64,000 nt of DNA from Streptomyces actinomycinicus (lineage in GTDB: Bacteria > Actinomycetota > Actinomycetes > Streptomycetales > Streptomycetaceae): the NCBI RefSeq assembly GCF_016741775.1, contig NZ_JAERRK010000001.1, positions 248,001 through 312,000 of the forward strand, given 5' to 3'. The notes under the pieces were generated by a model. It searched no databases, was not told the DNA's origin, and worked only from the letters and a program-made list of their open reading frames with translations. Made by a program: the position numbers and the translations under genes. Shown here piece by piece: positions 52,610 to 61,511 of this stretch. Position 1 is the first letter of the stretch; every line of letters starts with the position of its first letter.

Positions 52610-53437
52610 CTACTTCACGGTGACGTGGTCACCGGCGGACGTCTTCGCGCCCGTGGTGGCCGTGCCGGCGAAGACGAAGCGGTAGGTGCCGCTCCGGGTC
52701 GCCTTCACCGTGGTGGACAGGGCGCCGCCGGCGCCGGAGGTGATCCCCTTGACGTTCGCGTACGAGCCGCCGTCCGCCTTGAACTGCAGGACGACCTTCT
52801 GGCCCTGGTAGCCGGCGTACCTGCCGGTCGACCAGTTCGCCCGGGACAGCTTGCCCTTGACGGTCAGCGTCCTGCCCTTCACCACGGGCTCCGGGGCGGC
52901 GTTCGCGGTGAGCAGGGCGGCGCGCCGCACCGGCACGGAGCCCAGGTTGCCCCAGACGGTGACGTCGTTCTCGCCGTGCAGGTAGTCGTCCGAGACGCTC
53001 CCGTCGCTGTGGGCGTAGAGTCCCGCGGCCTTCCAGGTGGTTGCTTCGGCGGCCTCGTAGACCGACTCGCCCGGGGTGACGACGATCTTCTCGGTGCAGC
53101 TCTCGGTGACCGTCGTGTCCGTCGTGGCGGTCGCCTTGCAGGCGGGCGGCGTGTCCGGGCCCAGGTCGTTGTCCATCGACCTCAGCGTTCCGAGGTACAG
53201 GAACACCGCCTGCACGGTCTTGTCCTGGTCGATTACCAGGTCCTTCGGCCGGGTCAGGGTGTACGTCACCGGCACGGTCACGGCCTTGGCGGTGCCGACC
53301 ACGATCGGCTTGCCGTTGTTCACGGTCACACCGGCGAACGTCAGGTCCGGCGTGCCGGTCGCCGACGCGGCGGGCGCGGCCAGGCCGGTGAGAGCCAGGG
53401 CACCGGACAGGGCGGTGCCTATGGCGAGCTTGCGCAT
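52610..53437 (-). CDS. secreted beta-rich protein of unknown function
   Basis: 275 residues. Signal peptide MRKLAIGTALSGALALTG with cleavage near ASA-TGT. The mature part appears to be two Ig-like beta domains: FAGVTVNNGKPIVVGT with VPVTYTLTRPKDLV, then VKGKLSRANWSTGRYAGYQG and GQKVVLQFKADGGSY, ending with TYRFVFAGTATTGAKTSAG. A cysteine pair lies in PPACKATATTDTTVTESC. The second half resembles domains of secreted Streptomyces 'calcium-binding' or wall-associated proteins, but no family is certain. The start is ATG 53437 after GGGGAAAC. Confidence 0.82.
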   Translation of the reverse strand: MRKLAIGTALSGALALTGLAAPAASATGTPDLTFAGVTVNNGKPIVVGTAKAVTVPVTYTLTRPKDLVIDQDKTVQAVFLYLGTLRSMDNDLGPDTPPACKATATTDTTVTESCTEKIVVTPGESVYEAAEATTWKAAGLYAHSDGSVSDDYLHGENDVTVWGNLGSVPVRRAALLTANAAPEPVVKGRTLTVKGKLSRANWSTGRYAGYQGQKVVLQFKADGGSYANVKGITSGAGGALSTTVKATRSGTYRFVFAGTATTGAKTSAGDHVTVK

Positions 53438-53744
53438 GTTTCCCCACATTCGAGGCGGGCCCCCGGGCGACGTCGCGCTCCGGAACAAGGGGCCGCTGTG
53501 GGGGTGACCTTAGAGGACCGCGGGATGCGGACGGAACGCGGGGTTCCTGTGAAGACGATCTGCATCCGCGGTCTGGTCACGAATGCACCCCGGATGTGGT
53601 TTCCGCTGGTCACAGCGCCTATATTCACAGGCGCCCACCTCACAGGCACCTGTATGCACCGGGCCTGTGCGCACAGCCGCCTCGATCGGATCGCGGCAAG
53701 GGACGCGCCCGGGGGCGGGGCAGCACGAGGGGACGGCTGGGCGA
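53438..53744. other. divergent promoter region
   Basis: 307 bp between divergent exported-protein genes. It holds a small hairpin (GCGCCT at 53615-53620 with AGGCGC at 53629-53634, loop ATATTCAC) and three copies of CACAGGC in the plus-strand stretch 53627-53665. AT content is higher than around it. No gene is seen. Confidence 0.5.
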
Positions 53745-54377
53745 ATGCATGACCGAAGAGCGCTGAGCAGGCCGTGGCTGGGCGCGGTGTCCGGCTTGCT
53801 GCTGCTGGGGGCGGTGGCGTGCACGGCACCGCAGCAGCCGAAGGCCCGGCCGGCGGCGGCCGCCGCGGCACCCTCCGCCTCACCGTCGTGTGCCTCCGGT
53901 GCCCTCCGCTGGGGCAGCGTGCGGCAGGAGACACGGCTGATCGGGCTCTCTCCCGCGGTCACGGCCGGCAAGCACGACGGATGGACCACCTTCCGCAACG
54001 CGACCGTGCGCGTGGTGGCCGCCCGGGTCACGACGGACGGCGCGGACGTCTCCGGGCGGCGGGTGGTGGCCCTGCTGGCGCGGCACCTCGGCTACGACTC
54101 CGGCGACCTGATGCCTCCGGGGCAGAACACGGCCCCTCACATGCCCGCGCGTGAGCGGATCGGCTCCCGCGGCGCCGGCCGCATCGCCACCACCGAGGGG
54201 GTGAAGGTCGTGGACGCGAGCTTCGTCGTGCAGTGCCCCGACGGGCCGCACTACGGCAGCCTCACCACCTGGCTCGCCCCCGTCCGGAGCGACTCCATCG
54301 GCTGCGGCACCGACCCCGGCCGGGACGCCTGGCTCCGCGAGGCCTACCGGCTGGCCTGCGGCCCGCTCGATCGGTGA
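53745..54377 (+). CDS. lipoprotein of unknown function
   Basis: 210 residues. The signal SRPWLGAVSGLLLLGAVAC ends in a lipobox (GAVAC, Cys26). An Ala/Pro spacer follows, then a globular part with GALRWGSVRQETRLIGLSPA, ARHLGYDSGDLMPPGQNTA and DASFVVQCPDGPHYGSLTTW, with four further cysteines that could form two disulfides. No domain was recognised. It is anchored on the outer face of the membrane. The gene is alone between a divergent secreted protein and a converging channel. Confidence 0.82.
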   Translation: MHDRRALSRPWLGAVSGLLLLGAVACTAPQQPKARPAAAAAAPSASPSCASGALRWGSVRQETRLIGLSPAVTAGKHDGWTTFRNATVRVVAARVTTDGADVSGRRVVALLARHLGYDSGDLMPPGQNTAPHMPARERIGSRGAGRIATTEGVKVVDASFVVQCPDGPHYGSLTTWLAPVRSDSIGCGTDPGRDAWLREAYRLACGPLDR

Positions 54378-54382
54378 CGAAG

Positions 54383-54440
54383 GTGCCGGTGCCGGTGCCG
54401 GTGCCGGAGCCGGTGCTGGTGCTGGTGCTGGTGCCGGGTC
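54383..54440. repeat. GGTGCC/GGTGCT hexanucleotide run
   Basis: About nine copies of GGTGC(C/T) in tandem between two convergent genes; simple-sequence DNA, likely unstable. Confidence 0.85.
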
Positions 54441-54470
54441 AGGGGCAGGGGCCGGGAGCGACCGCGTGCC

Positions 54471-55580
54471 CTACTTCGGCGCCGGCCGTTGCTGCGGAGC
54501 GATCGGCGTCGCCGCCGCCGACTGCGGCGAGTCCGCGTTGGAGTACACCGACGGGGCCGCCACCGCCGCCGTCGGGTCCGGGGTGTCCGCCAGGTCCTCC
54601 GCCGCCGTCGCGCCGCCCACGATGCGGATGTGTGCCGCGTCGAACGCCCGCTTGATGCGCCAGCGCAGCTCGCGCTCGACCGTCACCGACTTGCCCGGCA
54701 TGGTCTTGGCCGACACCCGGACCACCATCGAGTCGATCAGCACCGAGTCCAGGCCGAGCACCTCGACCGGGCCCCACAGCAGCTCGTTCCAGGGCTCTTC
54801 CTTGCTCATCTTCTCGGCGACCTCGTCCAGCGTGGCCCTGACCCGGTCCAGGTCCTCGCTCGCCTTCACGGTCACGTCGACCCCGGCCGTCGCCCAGCCC
54901 TGCGACATGTTGCCGATCCGCTTGACCTCGCCGTTGCGGACGTACCAGATCTCCCCGTTGTCGCCGCGCAGCTTGGTCACCCGCAGCCCGACCTCGATCA
55001 CCTCGCCGGAGGCCACCCCCGCGTCGATGACGTCACCGACGCCGTACTGGTCCTCCAGGATCATGAACACGCCGGACAGGAAGTCCGTGACCAGGTTCCG
55101 GGCGCCGAAACCGATCGCCACACCCGCGACACCGGCCGAGGCCAGCAGCGGCGCCAGATCGATCCTGAAGGTGCCCAGCACCATCAGCGCGGCCGTGCCG
55201 AGGATCAGGAAGCTGGCCACCGAGCGCAGCACCGAACCGATCGCGGCCGAACGCTGCCGCCGCCGCTCGGCGTTGACCAGCAGGCCGCCCAGCCCGCTGC
55301 CGTCCACCGCCTGCGGGGCCCGGCCCATCCGGTCTATCAGCTTCGTGATCGCCCGCCGCACCACCGCCCTGAGGGCGAACGCCACGACCAGCACCAGCAG
55401 GATCTGCAGACCCATCGCGAGCCACGTCGACCAGTTCTGCTCGACCCAGCTCGCCGCGTTCGTCGCACTTTCCTGAGCATCCTGGAGCGTCGGCACGGCC
55501 GGGGTCGTCGACCCCGAGGGCGACGGCGACGGGGACGGCGATGCACCGGCGGCCGGCAGGACGGCGGGCAAGGTCGACAC
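54471..55580 (-). CDS. small-conductance mechanosensitive channel (MscS family)
   Basis: 369 residues. The N-terminus is exported and Pro/Ser-rich. Helices follow at about 55-75 (WLAMGLQILLVLVVAFALRA) and about 125-145, then the pore helix VAGVAIGFGARNLVTDFLSG and the MscS beta domain (QYGVGDVIDAGVASGEVIEV, GEIWYVRNGEVKRIGNMSQG). The C-terminal cytosolic part ends in an Ala/Pro tail. MscS channels release solutes on osmotic downshift. The GTG at 55580 has GGAGG 8 bp upstream; the longer ORF to 55985 has no support. Confidence 0.92.
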   Translation of the reverse strand: MSTLPAVLPAAGASPSPSPSPSGSTTPAVPTLQDAQESATNAASWVEQNWSTWLAMGLQILLVLVVAFALRAVVRRAITKLIDRMGRAPQAVDGSGLGGLLVNAERRRQRSAAIGSVLRSVASFLILGTAALMVLGTFRIDLAPLLASAGVAGVAIGFGARNLVTDFLSGVFMILEDQYGVGDVIDAGVASGEVIEVGLRVTKLRGDNGEIWYVRNGEVKRIGNMSQGWATAGVDVTVKASEDLDRVRATLDEVAEKMSKEEPWNELLWGPVEVLGLDSVLIDSMVVRVSAKTMPGKSVTVERELRWRIKRAFDAAHIRIVGGATAAEDLADTPDPTAAVAAPSVYSNADSPQSAAATPIAPQQRPAPK

Positions 55581-55896
55581 GGCAGGTACCTCCAAGGTGC
55601 TGCACGGTCCGTACCGGCGGGCGGTCAAGGTCACGAAAAGGTCACCGGACGGACAGGACCACCACACTAACGGGGCATTGTGAGCGGCTCGTGCGGATCC
55701 GCACAGGAGGCGCGCAGGAGAGACACGGCTCACGTGGGCTTGAACCGGCCATGATCCGGGGGATGCATCAGGTGTGGTCGAAAACACTCCCAGCCCGTTA
55801 CCGGGACATGGTGGCGCTACCACCAGGCATGAGGAGAGACTGACTGCAGATCGTCCCGGCGCGAGCCACGCGCCGCCGACGCCCAAGGAGGCACCC
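55581..55896. other. divergent promoter region between mscS-like and HNH genes
   Basis: 316 bp. No gene is seen. An in-frame extension of the HNH ORF to 55774 is open but non-conserved. It presumably holds both promoters; no motif is assigned. Confidence 0.4.
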
Positions 55897-56433
55897 GTGC
55901 CGCACGTCCTGGTCCTCAACGCGTCGTACGAGCCGCTCGGCGTCGTACCGCTCCGCCGCGCGCTCGTCCTCGTCCTGGAGAACAAGGCCGTCTCCCTCGA
56001 GGAATCCGGCGCCTACCTGCACAGCGCGACCGTCACAGTCCCCGCACCCAGCGTGGTCCGGCTCAAGCGATTCGTCCGGGTTCCCTATCGGGGGCCCGTT
56101 CCTCTTACCCGCCGTGCGCTCTTCGCGCGGGACGGGGGCCGGTGCATGTACTGCGGTGGCGTCGCAACCAGCGTCGACCACGTCATCCCGCGCAGTCGCG
56201 GGGGCAAGCACGTCTGGGACAACGTGGTGGCCTCCTGCCGCCGCTGCAACCACGTGAAGGCCGACCGCCACCTCGTCGAGCTGGGCTGGCGCCTGAGGCA
56301 CAAACCCGCACCCCCCACCGGCCTGGCCTGGCGCATCATCGGCACCGGCCACCGGGATCCGCGCTGGCTGCCCTACTTGCAGCCGTACGGCGCGGACGAC
56401 GCCTTGGCCCGGATCGACGGCATCTCCGCCTAG
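55897..56433 (+). CDS. HNH endonuclease family protein
   Basis: 178 residues. The N-terminal 70 residues are typical of the actinobacterial family (VLVLNASYEPLGVVPLRRAL). The HNH domain has zinc-binding Cys83 and Cys86 (GGRCMYCGG), Asp94-His95 (TSVDHVIPRSRGG), an Asn in WDNVVASC and Cys114/Cys117 (CRRCNHVKADR). Enzymatic role unknown; not part of a restriction system here. The GTG at 55897 follows AAGGAGG. Confidence 0.92.
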   Translation: MPHVLVLNASYEPLGVVPLRRALVLVLENKAVSLEESGAYLHSATVTVPAPSVVRLKRFVRVPYRGPVPLTRRALFARDGGRCMYCGGVATSVDHVIPRSRGGKHVWDNVVASCRRCNHVKADRHLVELGWRLRHKPAPPTGLAWRIIGTGHRDPRWLPYLQPYGADDALARIDGISA

Positions 56434-56482
56434 TCGCTCCGGGCCGGTCGTATGTGCACACGGGGCGCGGCGGTGCCGTGGA

Positions 56483-56520
56483 CGCGCGGGGGCTGGGCGC
56501 AGTCCCCGCGCCCCTTCGGG
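56483..56520. repeat. common Streptomyces intergenic hairpin element
   Basis: On the minus strand it reads CCCGAAGGGGCGCGGGGACT then GCGCCCAGCCCC, close to the interspersed GGGGCGCGGGGAACTGCGC palindromes scattered through Streptomyces genomes. It may act as terminator for the convergent genes on each side. Confidence 0.65.
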
Positions 56521-56540
56521 CCGGCGTCGCCTTGCGTGGC

Positions 56541-57179
56541 TCAGCCGCGCGAACCCTCCGGGCGGGCACCACGCACCGCGTACAGAGTCGCCCCCACCAC
56601 GAACGCCGTCAGCGCCGCCGCCCACGCGCCGGGCTGGGCGCCCGGCTGCGTCGGCCACGCCCACACCGTGGCCGCGCGGCCGTGGGCGGTGGTGGAGCCC
56701 AGGTAGACGGCGGTGACGTAGCCGAACGCGGGCAGCCAGCTCAGGCGGGCACCCAGGAGCACGGCCGCCGTCGCCGTGAGACCCGTACAACCCAGGGTGT
56801 TGCGGAGCACGGCGGGCGGCCCGAAGGTCTCCGGGTGGCCGAGTACGGCCGGTGTGAGCAGCAGCGCGGCCAGTGCGGTCAGAGCCGCCAGCTGGGCCAG
56901 CCGGCGTGGCCACCAGGGGCGTACGGCCGTGCGGTCCAGCTCGTCCGACGCGCTGTACAGGCTCGCCCCGATCACCGCCGACGCCAGCAGCGGCGCCAGC
57001 GCGACGATCGGCACCCGGCGGTCGGGATCGAGATAGGCGTCCAGCCGGCCGGCCGCCCAGACCGCGAAGGCGGCCGTACCGGCGAGCGCGGCCACCGTGA
57101 GAGGGAGCGCCCGGGAGCGGGCGTAGAGCAGGGGGCCGCGGGTCGTCGTCACCGCGCGGGCGACGTGGGTCGTCGTCAC
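56541..57179 (-). CDS. integral membrane protein, unknown, in ABC-2-like operon
   Basis: 212 residues, about six hydrophobic helices (LTVAALAGTAAFAVWAAG, IVALAPLLASAVIGASLY, LAQLAALTALAALLLTPAV, GLTATAAVLLGARLSWLP). Family not recognised. It is coupled to the upstream membrane protein gene (GTGA overlap) and ends the operon sigma/anti-sigma - ABC ATPase - permease - this gene. Possibly a second permease-like subunit. Confidence 0.78.
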   Translation of the reverse strand: MTTTHVARAVTTTRGPLLYARSRALPLTVAALAGTAAFAVWAAGRLDAYLDPDRRVPIVALAPLLASAVIGASLYSASDELDRTAVRPWWPRRLAQLAALTALAALLLTPAVLGHPETFGPPAVLRNTLGCTGLTATAAVLLGARLSWLPAFGYVTAVYLGSTTAHGRAATVWAWPTQPGAQPGAWAAALTAFVVGATLYAVRGARPEGSRG

Positions 57180-58495
57180 AGTGCGGGAACCCCCTTCGCA
57201 TCGCAGGCCGCGCGGGCCGCGAAGTAGGCCGACAGCCACTCCCGGCGCTCGTGCTCGTCCATCCCGGCGAGCCTGGCCCGGGCGGCTAGGAGCTTGCGCT
57301 CCTCGGCCGGGCCGTCCCCGGGCACCTTGCCGCTCTTCTGCAGGGAGTTCGGCGCGAGGTAGGACTCCACCGCGTCGTCCGCCCACATCACGCGGGTGGT
57401 CCTCGCGGAGTCGGGGCAGTCGTAGCCCTCGAGCGCGGCGACGGCCTCCCACGCGAACTGCTGCGGATCGGCCAGCCGCCCGCGTACGACCGACCAGCCC
57501 AGCGTGATGCCCGGCAGTGCGGCCTCGTCGGCGCGCGGCTCTCCGTCGTGGCCCGCCCAGCGCACCGGCAGGTTCCGCACCCCCCGCAGCTTCCCCGTGA
57601 CCCCCGACAGGGCGTCACTGACCTGCGGGAGCATCCCGGCGTACCGGGCGTTGACACAGACCGCCGGAGTCACGGAGGTGTCGCACACCTGGCGGCGGCC
57701 GAGCGGGTCGGTGTGCCAGAGGCCGTCTCCGGTCTGTGCGAGCAGGGCGCCCGCGGACAGTGCGGCGGCCAGCGGGAGCAGGGCCGTCACCCGGCGCCGG
57801 GCCGCGTACGCCAGCGCGGCGGCGACCGCCAGCCCGCCCGTCCACGCGGCCATGGCCCACGGCTGCCACCACACCGGCAGCCCGCCGTTCAGCGACGACG
57901 TGGTCGGACTCAGGGCGCGGCCGGTCTCCGAGCCGTCGGCCGTCATGAGCCCGAGTCCCACGTATCCGGCGACCGCCAGCAGAGGGGCCATCAGCCGCGT
58001 GGGCGCCACCCGGCCCGCCACGTGTCCGGCCAGCGCGCCCGCCGCCATGGCGGCCGTGTCCCCCGGCAGCAGCACCAGGTGAGGGCGGTCACCCTGGGTG
58101 TAGGGCCAGGTGGCGAGCAGGGCCCCGGCCGCCACGAGCAGATAGCCGACGGCCACCCACACCGCCACGGGCAGCGCCGCCACCAGCAGGCGGGTCAGCG
58201 GCGGCCGTACGGTCGTCGCCCACAGGTCTCCGGTACCGCGCCGCCGCTCCCGGCCGCCCTGCCAGCAGCCCGCCGCCACGGCCAGCGGAAGGGTGATCAA
58301 CATCCCGGTGTGCACCAGGTCCGCGGTCTCCGCCCAGCCGCCCTGCCACTGGTCCGCCTTCGCGGACACCGGGATTCCCAGTGTCAGCAGCACGGCGACC
58401 CCTGACCACGGCGCGAACCCTCGCACCCACTCGGCCCGCAGTGGATGCGGCACCCGCCCGCGCGCCGGCGCCTTCGGTTCGGTGACGAGGGCCAT
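57176..58495 (-). CDS. ABC-2-type permease-like membrane protein
   Basis: About 439 residues. Roughly six helices in the first 260 residues (WSGVAVLLTLGIPVSA, MLITLPLAVAAGC, LLVAALPVAVWVAVGYLLVA, PLLAVAGYVGLGLM) are followed by a C-terminal hydrophilic extracytoplasmic part with two cysteines (RQVCDTSVTPAVCVN). Its start overlaps the ABC ATPase stop (TGATG), so it is presumably the membrane partner of that ATPase. Substrate unknown. Confidence 0.8.
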   Translation of the reverse strand: MALVTEPKAPARGRVPHPLRAEWVRGFAPWSGVAVLLTLGIPVSAKADQWQGGWAETADLVHTGMLITLPLAVAAGCWQGGRERRRGTGDLWATTVRPPLTRLLVAALPVAVWVAVGYLLVAAGALLATWPYTQGDRPHLVLLPGDTAAMAAGALAGHVAGRVAPTRLMAPLLAVAGYVGLGLMTADGSETGRALSPTTSSLNGGLPVWWQPWAMAAWTGGLAVAAALAYAARRRVTALLPLAAALSAGALLAQTGDGLWHTDPLGRRQVCDTSVTPAVCVNARYAGMLPQVSDALSGVTGKLRGVRNLPVRWAGHDGEPRADEAALPGITLGWSVVRGRLADPQQFAWEAVAALEGYDCPDSARTTRVMWADDAVESYLAPNSLQKSGKVPGDGPAEERKLLAARARLAGMDEHERREWLSAYFAARAACDAKGVPAL

Positions 58496-59265
58496 CACAC
58501 CGCCTCCCGCTCACCCGGCGCCCGGTGCGCCCGCAGCGCCGCCGTGTACCCGCGCTCGATCGGATGGTCTCCCGGCCCGTCGGAGGACTCGCCCAGCACG
58601 GTCAGCGCCTCGGGCGTGCCCCGGTACGCGACCCGGCCCGCGTCCAGCAGCGTGACCTCCGTGCACGCGGCGGCCACGTCCTCCACCAGGTGGGTGGAGA
58701 CCACCACGGTCGCCGAGACACCCAGCTCCCGCAGCAGTTCACGGAACTCCACCCGCTGCTCGGGGTCGAGCCCGGCGGTCGGCTCGTCCAGCAGCAGCAC
58801 GGCGGGGTCGTTGACGACGGCCTGCGCGATGCCGACCCGGCGGACCATGCCGCCGGACAGCGTCCGGACCTTGGCGTCGATGCGGTCGGCGAGGCCCACC
58901 CGGGCCACCGCCCGCTCCACGGCCGCCGGCACCCGCGCGGCCGGCATCTCCTTCAGCCAGGCCACGTACGCCACGAACTCCCGCACGGTGAAACCCGGGT
59001 AGTAGCCGAACTCCTGCGGCAGATAGCCCAGCCGGCGCCGCACCCCGGCCAGCCCGCGGTGGCCGGCGACGTCCTCGCCGAGCAGTTCCACCCGGCCGGC
59101 GTCGGGCCGCGCCACCGTGGCCAGCACCCGGATCAGCGAGGTCTTCCCGGCCCCGTTCGGCCCGAGCAGCCCGTGCACACCGGTGCCGAGATCCAGGTCG
59201 AGCGAATCCAGGGCGAGGGTCTTGCGATGCCGGACCCGCAGGCCGGTCGCGCGTATGGACGTCAT
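58495..59265 (-). CDS. ABC transporter ATP-binding protein
   Basis: 256 residues. Walker A GLLGPNGAGKTSLI, signature LSGGMVRRVGIAQAV, Walker B AVLLLDEPTAGLDPEQ and the His-switch VVVSTHLVEDV. The YLPQEFGYYPGFTVREF stretch is typical of ABC-2 exporters. The ATG at 59265 follows GGAGAGAC. It probably works with the two membrane proteins downstream. It lies 384 bp from the anti-sigma gene, so it may have its own promoter. Confidence 0.94.
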   Translation of the reverse strand: MTSIRATGLRVRHRKTLALDSLDLDLGTGVHGLLGPNGAGKTSLIRVLATVARPDAGRVELLGEDVAGHRGLAGVRRRLGYLPQEFGYYPGFTVREFVAYVAWLKEMPAARVPAAVERAVARVGLADRIDAKVRTLSGGMVRRVGIAQAVVNDPAVLLLDEPTAGLDPEQRVEFRELLRELGVSATVVVSTHLVEDVAAACTEVTLLDAGRVAYRGTPEALTVLGESSDGPGDHPIERGYTAALRAHRAPGEREAV

Positions 59266-59649
59266 GTCTCTCCAGGAGAGTGCGGGGGACCACGACGGTG
59301 GGCGGGTCCCGGCGATCGATCGGAAGGGGGAGGGGAGCGGTGGGGCTACGGAGGTGGAGGCTCCCGGAGTTCGGGCGCAGTGGCGGGCTACGCCCGCGGG
59401 TGGCCCCGCTGTTCGGGAGGAGGGGGAGTGCCGGCGCCACGGCGGTGGGTGGTCCCGGTGTCCGGGCGGAGCGGGGTGGAGCGCCGGGACCACGACGGCC
59501 GGTGGTCCCGCCGCCCGGCCGGAGGTGAGCGCAGCGAGGCGCTTCCGGCGGGGGCGGTGGCCATCGTCAAGGACCCGCCGGAGGTGAGCGGAGCGAGGCG
59601 CTCCCGGCGTGGGCGGTGGCCACCGTCAAGGACGCGAGGGTGGCCGCCG
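59266..59649. repeat. intergenic region containing a 59-bp direct repeat
   Basis: The units at 59522-59580 and 59581-59639 begin GAGGTGAGCG(C/G)AGCGAGGCGC and contain GGGCGGTGGCCA(T/C)CGTCAAGGAC. They are about 90% identical. No gene is seen; open frames are Gly/Arg-rich. The rest of the gap is GC-rich low complexity. Confidence 0.75.
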
Positions 59650-60750
59650 TTACGGACGCAGCGGACGGTCGTACGCCGGGCGGCGCGCGCCCAGCAGGAC
59701 CGCACTCACCACGGCCGCCGCCGCCCACGCGCCCTGCGCGGCGGTGCCGTCCAGGCACCGGGAGAGCTGCTCGGCGAGCTCGGCGGTCGCCGTACCGGTC
59801 GGCGCGACGGCCATCGGCGCCAGCACGGCGCACAGCCAGCCGCCGCCCGTCACCCCGGCAGCCGCCCGGCAGCCGACGAAGGTGGCCAGGGCCAGCGACG
59901 CCAGCGCCAGTGCCAGCCCGGGCAGCAGCCATGCCGCCGCGGCCGGGGCGCCGGAGGCGGGCAGCAACAGCCCGGCGAACGTCAGCAGCGGCAGGCTCAC
60001 CGCGAGTACGGCGACCGTACGGGTCAGTGCGAGCCGCAGCCCCCCGCCCGGCGTGGCCGCGGCCACCTCGTGCAGCGGGTCGGCGTGCGGACCGTAGGAC
60101 AGGGCCACCCCGGCCACGGGCAGCACCGGAGCGATGGCCAGCAGCAGGGCCCGCATCCCCGGGACACCGGCCCCGTACGACAGGGCAAGCGCGCCCAGGG
60201 CCACGCCCAGCACCGCCGGCAGCCAGGCCCCGCGCACGGCGGGCCCGGCGGCCCACAGCAGCCGGGCCGGCCGGGACAGCGCGGACTTGCCGGCCGGCCT
60301 GGCGGAGAGAGCGGACTTGCCGGCCGGCCTGTCGGTCAGAGCGGACCTGTCGGCTGCCCGGCCGGACAGTGCGGACCTGTCGGCCGCCCGGCCGGACAGC
60401 GTGGACCTGTCGGCCGCTCCGGCGGACAGCCGTCCCGCCGGTACGACGGCCGCCGGTGCCGGTGTCTGCTCCGGTACCGCCGACGGGGCGGCTTCCGGTG
60501 TCTGCTCCGGAATCACCGACAGGGCGGCTTCGGGTGCCGGTGTCGCGTCCAGCACCGCCGCCCGCACCTGTGCGAGCACCGCCCCCGCCGCCGTGTCGCG
60601 CACCGCGGCCGACACGCGGGACGCGCACCCCGTACAGCCCTCCAGATGCTTCTCCAGGGACCATGCGTCGGCCTCCGGCAGGACGCCGCCGGCGTAGCGG
60701 GTGACCAGGTCGTCGGAGGCGTGCCAGGGCCGCCTCTCACGGTTCGTCAT
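59650..60750 (-). CDS. anti-sigma factor-like membrane protein with zf-HC2 domain
   Basis: 366 residues. The N-terminal zinc-binding anti-sigma motif has His35, Cys39 and Cys42 (SLEKHLEGCTGCAS). An Ala/Pro linker follows with 11-residue repeats (about 105-150, GRAADRSALS, RPAGKSALSA). Then come about six membrane helices (AVLGVALGALALSYGAG, ALLLAIAPVLPVAGVALSYG, VAVLAVSLPLLTFAGLLL). It overlaps the sigma factor stop by 4 bp, so it most likely holds that sigma factor inactive at the membrane. Six helices are more than usual for this family, so it could also be a transport subunit. Confidence 0.88.
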   Translation of the reverse strand: MTNRERRPWHASDDLVTRYAGGVLPEADAWSLEKHLEGCTGCASRVSAAVRDTAAGAVLAQVRAAVLDATPAPEAALSVIPEQTPEAAPSAVPEQTPAPAAVVPAGRLSAGAADRSTLSGRAADRSALSGRAADRSALTDRPAGKSALSARPAGKSALSRPARLLWAAGPAVRGAWLPAVLGVALGALALSYGAGVPGMRALLLAIAPVLPVAGVALSYGPHADPLHEVAAATPGGGLRLALTRTVAVLAVSLPLLTFAGLLLPASGAPAAAAWLLPGLALALASLALATFVGCRAAAGVTGGGWLCAVLAPMAVAPTGTATAELAEQLSRCLDGTAAQGAWAAAAVVSAVLLGARRPAYDRPLRP

Positions 60751-61373
60751 GCCGTGCCTCCCAGCGGGGACGGGTTCAACTGTTCGAGCGCTGCCCGTAG
60801 TTCCGCGCGGGCCCGGCGGGCCCGGGACTTGACCGTGCCCTCCGGTATGCCGAGCAGCCGGGCCGCCTCACGGGTGCTCAGCCCGTCGACGACCGTCGCC
60901 CGCAGCACCTCGCGCAGCTCGGGTGAGATCCGGTCCAGCGCCGTACCGACATCGCCGTACTCCAGCCCCGCCAGCACCCGCTCCTCGGCGGACGGCGCCG
61001 CGGCCGGCTCGTACCGCCCGGCGAACCCGGGCTCGGGCACCGGTTCGGCGACCCGCGCGGTCCGCTCCTGCGCCCGCCGCGCGTCCACCAGCCGGCGCGC
61101 CGCGATCGTCCACAGCCAGCCGCCGGCCTCCTGCCCACGGTGCCCGGCCGCCGACCGCCACACCGTGACGAACGTGTCCTGCAACACCTCCCGCACCATC
61201 TCGGGATCACCGCAGCGCCGCGTCAGCCGCGCGTGCAGCCAACCGGCGTGCCGGTCGTACAGGTCGGCCATCGCCGTCGCGTCACCCTGCGCGACGGCCC
61301 GGAGCAGGGCCGCGTCGCCGCCGGTCCCGTCGTCCTTCTTCCGCTGGCCCCCCACGGGGCGGAACAGTCTCAC
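60747..61373 (-). CDS. ECF-type RNA polymerase sigma factor
   Basis: 208 residues. Region 2 is ATAMADLYDRHAGWLHARL, EMVREVLQDTFVTVWRSA and WLWTIAARRLVDARR; region 4 is ELREVLRATVVDGLSTREAA then RLLGIPEGTVKSRARRAR. The N-terminus is a short charged extension. Target promoters are unknown; the downstream ABC exporter is a natural candidate. It is coupled to the anti-sigma gene by ATGA. Confidence 0.93.
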   Translation of the reverse strand: MRLFRPVGGQRKKDDGTGGDAALLRAVAQGDATAMADLYDRHAGWLHARLTRRCGDPEMVREVLQDTFVTVWRSAAGHRGQEAGGWLWTIAARRLVDARRAQERTARVAEPVPEPGFAGRYEPAAAPSAEERVLAGLEYGDVGTALDRISPELREVLRATVVDGLSTREAARLLGIPEGTVKSRARRARAELRAALEQLNPSPLGGTA

Positions 61374-61511
61374 ACCCCCTCTATCGACCGGCGGACCGGT
61401 ACCGGATCACTCGGGCCGCGGTTTTGCCGGGCGTGGCGACGGCATCACTGGGTAGGCCTGCCGTAACCCGTCCAAAGCCGAAGCACCCCGCACACCGACA
61501 AGGAGGCCCCC

